From: RYN-230 sp963844695
Lineage (GTDB): Bacteria > Actinomycetota > Actinomycetes > Streptosporangiales > Streptosporangiaceae
Assembly: GCA_963844695.1 (NCBI GenBank)
Contig: CAWJPL010000029.1
Span: 115,156 to 179,155 of the forward strand
DNA: 64,000 nt
Direction: 5' to 3'
A program made the position numbers and the translations under genes. Shown in pieces: positions 56,979 to 64,000 of the stretch (position 1 is the first letter of the stretch; the number at the start of each line of letters is the position of its first letter). The notes beneath the pieces are model-generated. The model searched no databases. It was not told the DNA's origin and was given only the letters and a program-made list of their open reading frames with translations.

Positions 56979-58292
56979 ATGAACCAAGGAACGCCGCAGC
57001 GCCGTACCTGGGCCAGGCCACGCTCCCGACCGGTTCCTGGGCAGCGGAATGCCCGTAGCGGGCGCAGGCGAGGGCTGGGCCCGGTCCTGACTGGCCTGCC
57101 GCTCGCAGCGCTGGTGGCGGTAGCGGGATGCGCCGGCGCCGCCGGGGCCCCTTCCTCGGCGGGACCGGCCTCCCCGGGCGCGCACACCACCAGCGCTCCG
57201 TCCACGGCCCGCGCCCCGGCGGCCAGCTCCGCCGCCCCGTCCCGGTCGTGCGCGGCCCGGGTACTGGACCGGATGACCCTGCCCCAGCGGGTCGGTCAGC
57301 TGTTCGTCGTAGGGCTGGCCGGCAGCGTGCTGGACTCCGCCACCGCGAGCGCGATCCGGGCGTACCACTTCGGCTCGGTCAGTTTCGTCGCCACGGACAC
57401 CGCCGGCGTCGCGGGGGTTGGCGCCGTCAGCCGGGCTGTGCAGTCGCTGTCCTCGCCCGAGGTGACCGCCGGGGTCCGGTTCTTCGTGGCCGCCAACCAG
57501 GAAGGCGGCGAGGTCCAGGCGCTGCAGGGCCCGGGGTTCGCCACCATGCCCAGCGCTGTCGCGCAGGGAACGCTGGCCCCCGCCCAGTTGCAGCGCCTGG
57601 CGCAGACCTGGGGCCAGGAGCTCCGGGCCGCGGGGGTCAACCTCAACTTCGCCCCGGTCATGGACGTGGTGCCGGCCGCGGACACCACCCAGAACGCGCC
57701 GATCGGGCAGCTGATGCGGGAGTTCGGCCACACCCCGGCCGTGGTGGCCGGCCACGGTGTCGCGTTCATCCGCGGCATGACCCAGGCGGGCGAGGCGACC
57801 ACCGCCAAGCACTTCCCCGGGCTCGGCCGGGTCCGCGGCAACACCGACTTCAGCGCCGACGTCGCCGACACGGTCACCACCGCCGACGACCCCTATCTGC
57901 GGACCTTCCAAGCGGCCATCGACGCGGGCGTGCCGCTGGTGATGGTGGCGCTGGCCACCTACACCCGGATCGACCCGCATCATCTGGCCGTCTTCTCGCC
58001 GGTCGTGATGCGCACGATGCTGCGCGACCGGATGCACTTCGGCGGCGTGATCATCTCCGACGACCTGGGCGCGGCCCAGGCGGTGGCCAGCGTGCCGCCG
58101 GCCGCCCGGGCCCTTCAGTTCATCGCGGCGGGCGGTGACCTGGTCAGCGCCAAGTACGTGGCCCCGGCGGAGGCCATGGCCCAGGCCGTGCTGGCCCGGG
58201 CCCGCGCCTCCCGGCCCTTCCGCGCCGAGGTCGACGCGGCGGCCGGGCACGTGCTCGCGGCCAAGCAGAGGTTCGGCCTGCTGCCCTGCTGA
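56979..58292 (+). CDS. GH3 (NagZ-like) lipoprotein lacking the usual acid/base dyad
   Basis: A 437-residue protein. The signal peptide ends in the lipobox VAVAGC. The GH3 barrel begins at MTLPQRVGQLFVVGL; the substrate-binding signature is AKHFPGLGRVRGNTDFSADV and the nucleophile Asp is in IISDDLGAAQ. Bacterial NagZ has KHFPGHG followed by a DSH-type dyad; here the His of PGHG is Leu and no DSH is visible. It may use a different acid/base or be inactive on muropeptides. It stands alone on the forward strand. Confidence 0.83.
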   Translation: MNQGTPQRRTWARPRSRPVPGQRNARSGRRRGLGPVLTGLPLAALVAVAGCAGAAGAPSSAGPASPGAHTTSAPSTARAPAASSAAPSRSCAARVLDRMTLPQRVGQLFVVGLAGSVLDSATASAIRAYHFGSVSFVATDTAGVAGVGAVSRAVQSLSSPEVTAGVRFFVAANQEGGEVQALQGPGFATMPSAVAQGTLAPAQLQRLAQTWGQELRAAGVNLNFAPVMDVVPAADTTQNAPIGQLMREFGHTPAVVAGHGVAFIRGMTQAGEATTAKHFPGLGRVRGNTDFSADVADTVTTADDPYLRTFQAAIDAGVPLVMVALATYTRIDPHHLAVFSPVVMRTMLRDRMHFGGVIISDDLGAAQAVASVPPAARALQFIAAGGDLVSAKYVAPAEAMAQAVLARARASRPFRAEVDAAAGHVLAAKQRFGLLPC

Positions 58293-58370
58293 GCTGGGCC
58301 TGACCAGGCACTCTCAGGTGGCCGCGTTCTTCAGGAGGCCGACCGTAAGCTGGATCTGGAAAGTGCGGCG

Positions 58371-59348
58371 TCAGCGTGGCCGCGCGGTCAGGATGCTCTG
58401 GCCGCCGGGCAGCGGGGTGACCTCGTCCAGCTGCCAGCCAGCCGAGTCGAGCAGCTGGCCGAACTGGTCGCGACGGCGCTCACCGCCACCGCTCATCGCG
58501 AGCAGGTGCAGGCTCAGCACTTCGGGCGTGAGCGGGCCGGGCTCATCGGCCAGCACGGCCTCCACGATCAGCAGCCGGGCGGCCGCCGGGGCCGCCCGGC
58601 GGACGGCCGCCAGGATCCGGCGCGCGGCGGCGTCGTCCCAGTCGTGCAGGACGTGGCAGAGCACGTAGACGTCGGCGCCCGCCGGGACGCTGGTCATGAA
58701 GTCACCGGCGACGAACTCGATGCGCTCGGCCGCCGGGGCGATGCGGACCACCTCAGGCAGGTCGAGCAGCACGCCCTGCGCCCGCGGCGCGCTGGCGAGC
58801 AGGGCCCGCAGCAGCGTGCCCTGCCCGCCGCCCACGTCCACGATGCGGCGGCACTCCCGGACGTCCGCCCGCTCCGCGACCTGCCCGGCGATCGTCGCGG
58901 ACACCCCGCTCATCGCGCCTGCGAACGCGGCGCCCTCGTCCGGGTGGTCGCGGTAGTAGTCCCAGATGGGCTGGCCCAGGGCCGCCTCGGCGACCGGCTT
59001 TCCGCGGAGCGCCTCGGTCAGCAGTTCCAGCGGGCGCAGCTGCCCCGGGGCGGACAGCATCAGCGCCAAGTCCCGGAACGACCCGGGTCCGGCGCGCAGG
59101 CACGCACCGGCCTCGGTGGTCGTGATCAGTCCGGCCGGGGTTCGTTCCACCAGCCCCAATATCGTGGCCGCGCGCAGCAGCCGGTCCAGCAGTTCCGGGT
59201 CGGTGCCGGTGAGCTCGGCCAGGTCGGCAAGGTCACGCGGGCCGGCCGCGAGGTGCCCGGCGACGTCCAGCCGGGCCAGCGCGCCCAGGACGTGCGTGGA
59301 CATCGCGCCGTGCGCTAAGTCCAGGATGAGGGCCGCGGGTGGACGCAT
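58371..59348 (-). CDS. SAM-dependent O-methyltransferase (methyltransferase_2 family)
   Basis: A 325-residue enzyme with an N-terminal winged-helix dimer domain (LDVAGHLAAGPRDLADLAEL) and a Rossmann domain. The SAM site is VDVGGGQGTLL, the DNA-to-product loop has DLPEVV, and the catalytic His is in CHVLHDWDD. Such enzymes methylate phenolic hydroxyls in polyketide or aromatic pathways; no biosynthetic cluster surrounds it. TACGGT lies seven bases before the ATG at 59348. Confidence 0.87.
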   Translation of the reverse strand: MRPPAALILDLAHGAMSTHVLGALARLDVAGHLAAGPRDLADLAELTGTDPELLDRLLRAATILGLVERTPAGLITTTEAGACLRAGPGSFRDLALMLSAPGQLRPLELLTEALRGKPVAEAALGQPIWDYYRDHPDEGAAFAGAMSGVSATIAGQVAERADVRECRRIVDVGGGQGTLLRALLASAPRAQGVLLDLPEVVRIAPAAERIEFVAGDFMTSVPAGADVYVLCHVLHDWDDAAARRILAAVRRAAPAAARLLIVEAVLADEPGPLTPEVLSLHLLAMSGGGERRRDQFGQLLDSAGWQLDEVTPLPGGQSILTARPR

Positions 59349-59381
59349 GTGCTGAACCGTAGCGGGTCCGGCGACGGGGAG

Positions 59382-60068
59382 TCAGCTACCCGTTCGGGTA
59401 GAAGTCCGCAGGATCTGGTCGGCCAGTGCCGCGGGGTAGGACAGCGCAGCCAGGTGGCCGCCGGGGACCACGTCGACCTCGAGCCCGAGGCGGTCCTTGG
59501 CCACGCGGCGCTGGAACTCCAGCGGGAAGAGGCGGTCGTCGCGGCCGGAGATCACCTGGGTGGGGACGTCTGGCCACCGGTCGATGGCGCAAGGCTGGGC
59601 GAACGCGATGTCAGCCTCGGGCCCCCCCGAAACCTCGTCTGAGGCCAGCACCTCGGCGGGCAGGTCGTGCAGGAAGTAGGTCTCCAGATCGAGTTCGGCA
59701 GGGTAGCCACCGTCCCGGGCGGCGGCGATCCGCGCCTCTTCCGAGCCGGTGTTGCCCCACCACTCACCGGGCGTCTCGCCCGGCCGCGGGATCATCGCGT
59801 TGACCAGGATCAGCAGGCGCACGGACCCGCGGGCGCACACCATCGGCGCGGTGAACCCGCCCATCGACTGGGCCACCAGCGCCACGTCCTCGCGGTCGCC
59901 CATGGCCGCGAGGACCAGGTCGGTGTATTCGGGCAGTCCCGCGGACTCGTCGGCGCCCGGCAGGTCGACGGCGATCGCCTCGTGGCGTCCGGCCTCCAGC
60001 AGCGGGGTCACCCGAGACCAGAACGACGCGGCCCCTCCGGCCCCGGGGATCAGCACGAACGTGCTCAC
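59382..60068 (-). CDS. Alpha/beta hydrolase (EstC/HNL-like)
   Basis: A 228-residue serine hydrolase. The oxyanion segment is VLIPGAGGAASFW, the nucleophile elbow is VAQSMGG, the acid Asp is in SGRDDRLFP and the His is in PGGHLAALS. The short size and the FVLIPGAGG opening fit the EstC/hydroxynitrile-lyase-like group. AAGGAG precedes the GTG start. It is 33 bp upstream of the methyltransferase start, on the same strand. Confidence 0.84.
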   Translation of the reverse strand: MSTFVLIPGAGGAASFWSRVTPLLEAGRHEAIAVDLPGADESAGLPEYTDLVLAAMGDREDVALVAQSMGGFTAPMVCARGSVRLLILVNAMIPRPGETPGEWWGNTGSEEARIAAARDGGYPAELDLETYFLHDLPAEVLASDEVSGGPEADIAFAQPCAIDRWPDVPTQVISGRDDRLFPLEFQRRVAKDRLGLEVDVVPGGHLAALSYPAALADQILRTSTRTGS

Positions 60069-60167
60069 CAGCGGCTCCTTGCTCTCGGCGGGTGGGTTCC
60101 CCGGCGGCTGCTCTTCTCGTGTCCGCAGGTAGGACGACCAGGGACGCGGGAACTCACCGGCCGGGCG

Positions 60168-61336
60168 TCAGCCGGCCATGAAGCGGTCCGGCCGGAACGG
60201 CGCGAGTTCGGGCTCCGCCACGCCGTCCAGGACCTCGGCGGCGATGAGCTCGGCCAGGTGCGCGCCGAGGGTGACGCCGCTGTGGGTCACCGCTGCGTAC
60301 ACCCCCCTCGCGCCGGGCAGCCACCCCACGATGGACCGGCCGTCCGCGGGCATCGGGCGCACGCACACCCGGTACCCGGTGACGGAGGCGTCGTCGAGCC
60401 CGTCCACCACGCCCCGGGCCCGGGTCAGCAACTCCGCGGCCCAGCGGCGCAGATCCGGCTCGGGCGTGTGCAGGTCCACGGCCGCGTCGGGCGCTTCCAG
60501 GTGCACCAGCCCCCCGGCGTGCGGGCGCAGGTGCACCCGGGGCGTGTGCATCATCCGGATCGGCCCCGGAGAGGTCACCGGACCCGCCTGGACCACCAGT
60601 CCCGGCGCGGTAGCGCCCGGTTCCGCCCACGGGACCAGCGGGACCGGGCAGACCGCCCCGGCCAGCGCCGCGAGCTGGGGAACCTGCGTGCCCGCGCAGC
60701 ACACCACCACGTCCGCGCAGATCTCCTGGCCGGTGGCGGTCCGGACCAGCCAGACGCGGCGGCCGGCCTCCGCGGCGGTCGCGAAGCCGGTCACCCGCCC
60801 CGGGTCGCGGGTCATGACCCTGACCCTCTGCTCAACAGCGCGCTCCGCCAGATGGCTGACCATCGCGGCGGTGAGCAAGTATCCCTCACCGGCGAACCAC
60901 CCGATGGCGGGCGCCGGGCGGGGCAGCCGGAGCGACGGCTCGAGCGCGCGCGCCTCGGCCGGGTCGATCAGGCGCGCCGGGTACCCCCATTCGGTGAGCC
61001 TGCCCACCCGGGCGGTTAGTTCCGCGCGGTGCGCCGGGCTGACGGCCCACTCCAGGTTCCCGGCGGGCCGGTACCACGCGGCGCCGTCCAGCCGGGCGGC
61101 CAGCCGGCCCAGGCCCGCAGCCCCGCCACGTTGAGGTCGTGATAGGCGCGGGGCGCCTTGTCGTTGGAGTTCAGCCAGGCGAAACTGGACCGGGTCGCGG
61201 CCTGGCCGGGCTCGTCCCGCTCCAGCAGCGTCACCTCGGCCCCTGCCTCGGCCAGCCGCACGGCCAGACTGACCCCGAGCACCCCAGCGCCAACCACCGC
61301 ATAGCGGCGCGGCCGCGCTTCGCTCTCCCCGGTCAT
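60168..61336 (-). CDS. FAD-dependent oxidoreductase (DAO family), frame-broken
   Basis: About 390 residues. The FAD-binding Rossmann motif is YAVVGAGVLGVSLAVRLAEA, followed by LLERDEPGQAATRSSFAWLN. Near 61105 the frame changes; RLDGAAWYRPAGNLEWAVSP and the C-terminal HSGVTLGAHLAELIAAEVL follow in another frame. A single missing C in a CC run would repair it. DAO enzymes oxidise amines, amino acids or glycerol derivatives; substrate unknown. GGAGGGG precedes the ATG at 61336. Confidence 0.83.
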
Positions 61337-61525
61337 CCACCATCCCCTCCGCCTAGACTCCACGGGATCACTGACTGGGCAGTCGCGCAACCACCGTGCC
61401 GGGGGACGGCCAGGCGGGATCATCCGGCCCGGGGGAACCTCGCGGTCGATGAGTTGCGGGCCGGCTGACCGTCTACCAGGGCAGGGCACCATGACCCGTG
61501 AACTTGGAAACCTGAGGAGACGACG

Positions 61526-62146
61526 ATGCGACTGACCATGCACACCTTCCTGACCCTCGACGGCGTGATGCAGGCACCGGGTGGCCCGGACGAAGATCCC
61601 AGCGGGGGATTTGAGCACGGCGGATGGTCAGCCCCCTACGGCGACCAGGACTTCGGCGCGGCCATGACGGGCTGGTTCGACCAGGTGGACGCGTTCTTGC
61701 TGGGCCGCAAGACGTACCAGATCTTCGCCGGCCACTGGCCGAAGGTCACCGACCCTGGTGACCCCATCGCGAGCAAGCTCAACACGCTGCCGAAGTACGT
61801 GGCCTCGACCACTCTCCAGGACGTCAGCTGGCACAACTCGACGCTCCTGGGCGGGGACGTGGCCGCCGAGGTGGCCAAGCTCAAGGAGAGGCCCGGCGGT
61901 GAGCTGCAGGTCCACGGCAGCGGCCAGCTGGCTCAGACCCTCATCGACCACGACCTCGTGGACGAATACCGCCTGCTGTACTTCCCGGTTCACCTCGGCT
62001 CGGGGACGAAGCTGTTCCGCGACGGCACCCGCGCGGCCGCGCTGCGGCTCACCGGTACCTCGAGCACGAGTACTGGCGTCGTCATCGCGACTTACGAGCC
62101 TGATGGGCCGGCCCGGTACGGCTCGTACGCGCTTGAGGACGCCTGA
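61526..62146 (+). CDS. RibD C-terminal / dihydrofolate-reductase-like protein
   Basis: A 206-residue protein of the RibD_C superfamily. Landmarks are FLTLDGVMQAPGGPDEDPSG, AFLLGRKTYQIFAGHWP and the later ELQVHGSGQLAQTLIDHDLV. It binds NADPH and reduces a pterin-like or other carbonyl substrate; stand-alone members are common in actinomycetes and their substrates are unknown. GAGGAG six bases upstream fixes the start. It overlaps the convergent gene end by about 55 bp. Confidence 0.86.
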   Translation: MRLTMHTFLTLDGVMQAPGGPDEDPSGGFEHGGWSAPYGDQDFGAAMTGWFDQVDAFLLGRKTYQIFAGHWPKVTDPGDPIASKLNTLPKYVASTTLQDVSWHNSTLLGGDVAAEVAKLKERPGGELQVHGSGQLAQTLIDHDLVDEYRLLYFPVHLGSGTKLFRDGTRAAALRLTGTSSTSTGVVIATYEPDGPARYGSYALEDA

Positions 62147-62499
62147 TCCTGGGCTTCCAGGGTGTCAGGCAGCCGGTAGAAGTCGTCCAGCGCCTGCCGG
62201 GCCGGCTCGTCGTCGGCGACCGCAGCGTCCCACCGGATCCCCCCGGCGTCGGTGGTCACGGTGAAGTCGAAGAAGCCGCAGCACTCCTGCTCCCGGCGGG
62301 CCAGGTCACGGACCCAGTCCTCGACACCTGACTCAGCGCGGAACCGGAACCGGATGCCTTGGCTCGTCCGGCTGCGCTCGGCGAGGTACTGGCGGAACAG
62401 CCGCCGGTACTCGGCCATCCGCTCCGCGAAGGCACCGGGGGTACCGGTCAGCGTGCACGCCACGGGCAGTTGGGCAGCGGGGCGCTCGGGTGAATCCAC
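62092..62499 (-). CDS. Small cysteine-containing conserved protein
   Basis: About 135 residues. The core is RDLARREQECCGFFDFTVTT, a CC pair in a short helix-strand unit seen in small actinobacterial proteins that often adjoin MerR regulators. I chose the GTG at 62499 because GGGAG lies just upstream; the open frame continues to 62583. The promoter has the long spacer typical of MerR control. The two cysteines may bind a metal or react with a thiol reagent (inference). Confidence 0.6.
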   Translation of the reverse strand: MDSPERPAAQLPVACTLTGTPGAFAERMAEYRRLFRQYLAERSRTSQGIRFRFRAESGVEDWVRDLARREQECCGFFDFTVTTDAGGIRWDAAVADDEPARQALDDFYRLPDTLEAQDQASSSAYEPYRAGPSGS

Positions 62500-62540
62500 G
62501 GTTGCTCCCAGGGCAGCGGCGGGGCGGCCTACTGTCACCA

Positions 62541-62571
62541 CCCTAAAGTCTGGACTCCGGGCCAGGGTCAA
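62541..62571 (-). promoter_or_regulatory. MerR-type promoter with long spacer
   Basis: On the reverse strand TTGACC (62566-62571) and TTAGGG/TAGGGT (62540-62546) are 19-20 bp apart, with ACCCT and AGGGT inverted arms. This over-long spacer is diagnostic of MerR-family activation. No MerR gene lies within the window. Confidence 0.5.
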
Positions 62572-62649
62572 GAGGAGCTGCACTACATGCCCGGTACGGG
62601 GGCCAGGCGACGGGTGCTCCTGCCGGGTCCTCCTGGCTAGGCTGACGAT

Positions 62650-63966
62650 ATGAAGACGGGGATGGCCCGCACCCTGGCCGGGTCGGCTACGTCCGGCGTG
62701 GTGGCGTTACTGGCCTCGTGCGCCCCGGCGCTTCACCCCGCTAAGCCGCCCAGCCCGCCTCCAGCGCCGTCCGCTGCCGCGTCACCCTTTCCCTCCACCG
62801 TCCCGGCCAGATCGCTGAAGGTGCCGGGGTGCAGCGCCGCGGTGGCCCCGGCCCGGACGCTCACCGGGGTCCGGCCGGTGATGACGCCCGTCCCGCCGGC
62901 GCCGTTCGGGGTGATCACCTCGCCGGACGGGCGGTCCGTCTTCGTCAGCGACACCAAGGGGGTCACCGTGCTCCAGGCGGGTGCGGCCTCGCCGGCGGTG
63001 GCGGAGTCCGTGTCACTGCCCGGTGGCCAGCAGGGTCTGGGGGAGGCGCTGACCCCCGACGGGCGGTACTTGCTGGTGGCGGCGACGAGGGAAACCGCCG
63101 TGCTCAACGTGGCCCGCCTTGAGTCCGGCTCCGCCCAGGCGGTCGTGGGAAGCCTGCCCGCGCCCGGCGGGGCGATCGAGGTGGCCACCTCAGCCGACGG
63201 GCGTTACGTGTTCACCTCGCTGGAAGACACCGGGGCCGTTCAGGTCTCGGACCTGGCCCGGGCCCTGTCGGCGGGTTTCGGGGCCCGGGGAGTCACCGTC
63301 GGGCGGGTGCCGGCCGCATTCGCCCCCGTGGGGGAGGCGGTCTCGCCGGACGGCCGATGGCTCTACGCGACCAGCGAAGCCGTCCCCTCGGCCGGCACAT
63401 CACGCCGCCCGGTGACCGGCCGGACATGTCCCGGTGACCCCGACTCTCTCCCGGGAGTGGTGCGGGTCATCGGAGTCGACGCGGCCGAGCACCATCCGGC
63501 CACCGCCGTCCGGGCCACCGCCGCCGCGGGCGCCAGCCCGGTCCGGGTGGTGCTGTCCCCAGGCGCGGCCGTGGCCTGGGTCACCGCCCGGGGCAGCAAC
63601 GCACTGCTCGGTTTCGTCACGTCCCGGCTCGCCACGGCCCGGCCAGCGCTGGTCGCCGACGTTCCGGTGGGCTCGGCGCCGGTCGGCGTGGTCCTGGTCG
63701 ACAGTGGCCGGCTGGCGGTGGTCGCCGACTCCAACCGCTTTGCCGGCCGCGGCCCGCAGTGGCTGAGCGTGGTCAGCACCCAGGATGCGCTGCGTGCCCA
63801 ACCGGCCCTGCTGGGGCGGATCGGCGCCGGGAACTTCCCGCGGCAGTTCGCGTTGTCCCCGGACGGCCAGACGCTCTACGTCACGAACTTCGGCAGCAGC
63901 CAGCTGGAAACCATCCGGGTGGCCGCCCTGGTCAGCGCCGCAAAACCCGGTGCGGCCCGGCGCTAG
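62650..63966 (+). CDS. YncE/YVTN-like beta-propeller lipoprotein
   Basis: A 438-residue exported protein with a possible lipobox (VALLASCAP) and a Pro-rich spacer. Repeated blade motifs are seen: VITSPDGRSVFVSD, ALTPDGRYLLVAA, ATSADGRYVFTSL, AVSPDGRWLYATS and ALSPDGQTLYVTNFGSSQLE. These form a seven-blade or similar propeller that probably binds a partner outside the membrane. TAGGCT at 62638-62643 lies six bases before the ATG, so it is leaderless. Confidence 0.85.
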   Translation: MKTGMARTLAGSATSGVVALLASCAPALHPAKPPSPPPAPSAAASPFPSTVPARSLKVPGCSAAVAPARTLTGVRPVMTPVPPAPFGVITSPDGRSVFVSDTKGVTVLQAGAASPAVAESVSLPGGQQGLGEALTPDGRYLLVAATRETAVLNVARLESGSAQAVVGSLPAPGGAIEVATSADGRYVFTSLEDTGAVQVSDLARALSAGFGARGVTVGRVPAAFAPVGEAVSPDGRWLYATSEAVPSAGTSRRPVTGRTCPGDPDSLPGVVRVIGVDAAEHHPATAVRATAAAGASPVRVVLSPGAAVAWVTARGSNALLGFVTSRLATARPALVADVPVGSAPVGVVLVDSGRLAVVADSNRFAGRGPQWLSVVSTQDALRAQPALLGRIGAGNFPRQFALSPDGQTLYVTNFGSSQLETIRVAALVSAAKPGAARR

Positions 63967-64000
63967 CAACGCGGGTCCGGGCCAGCAGGTTCCGCACTTC

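Overview
The window comes from a very high-GC Gram-positive actinomycete. The evidence is strong G/C third-position bias, GTG starts, AGGAGG-type ribosome sites, many leaderless starts, lipoproteins and LCP wall ligases. The gene families (SNF2-SWIM pair, GntR with small paired proteins, FCD regulators, PIN-PhoH) suit Streptomyces or Streptosporangiales; I infer the order only loosely. I found no rRNA, tRNA, CRISPR array, prophage or insertion sequence.

Layout. 1-5.1 kb: a clipped reverse-strand gene, an SNF2 helicase coupled to a SWIM zinc-finger protein, and a rhodanese. 5-14 kb: accessory redox and resistance genes (two aldo/keto reductases, LysR regulator, MFS pump, thioredoxin-fold protein, epoxide-hydrolase-like enzyme, ABM monooxygenase, DUF998 protein) and a degraded YVTN beta-propeller. 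13.3-17.6 kb: an orphan P-loop protein, a GntR-HTH module with two small partner proteins, and a RecQ helicase with a phosphoribosyltransferase-like tail. 17.8-21.6 kb: FCD regulator with amidohydrolase, a secreted nonapeptide-repeat protein and a BKACE-family enzyme. 21.6-28.6 kb: zinc uptake (znuA-znuC-znuB-znuB, zur, DsbA-like protein) divergent from a DUF255 thioredoxin-domain protein. 28.8-42.4 kb: cell-envelope genes: NlpC/P60 hydrolase, prenyl transferase, PIN-PhoH, class III aminotransferase, TarI/IspD-type cytidylyltransferase, a degenerate CDP-alcohol-transferase-like protein, two polytopic membrane proteins and an LCP ligase. 42.4-49.3 kb: a promoter region with two LexA-type boxes and a 64-nt hairpin, then a membrane-anchored protein, a very large secreted wall hydrolase, a membrane protein and a lipoprotein. 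49.4-56.9 kb: SDR, a four-gene operon ending in a badly broken histidine kinase, and a divergent XRE-STAND-TPR regulator. 57-64 kb: GH3-like lipoprotein, methyltransferase, alpha/beta hydrolase, FAD oxidoreductase, RibD-like reductase, a small cysteine protein and a beta-propeller lipoprotein.

Two properties run through the window. First, about thirteen genes carry one-base frame breaks, several in short G or C runs where one base restores the family sequence, which points to uncorrected assembly errors. I therefore describe most of these genes as single genes with a frame break. Second, short in-frame tandem repeats, often 15-bp units, sit at gene ends and in linkers.

The strongest candidate for something new is the 42.4-49.3 kb block: paired SOS boxes feeding a structured leader and an envelope gene set, which would link DNA damage to wall remodelling if the boxes are real. 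The TarI-type locus next to it suggests a wall polyol-phosphate or other glycopolymer pathway.
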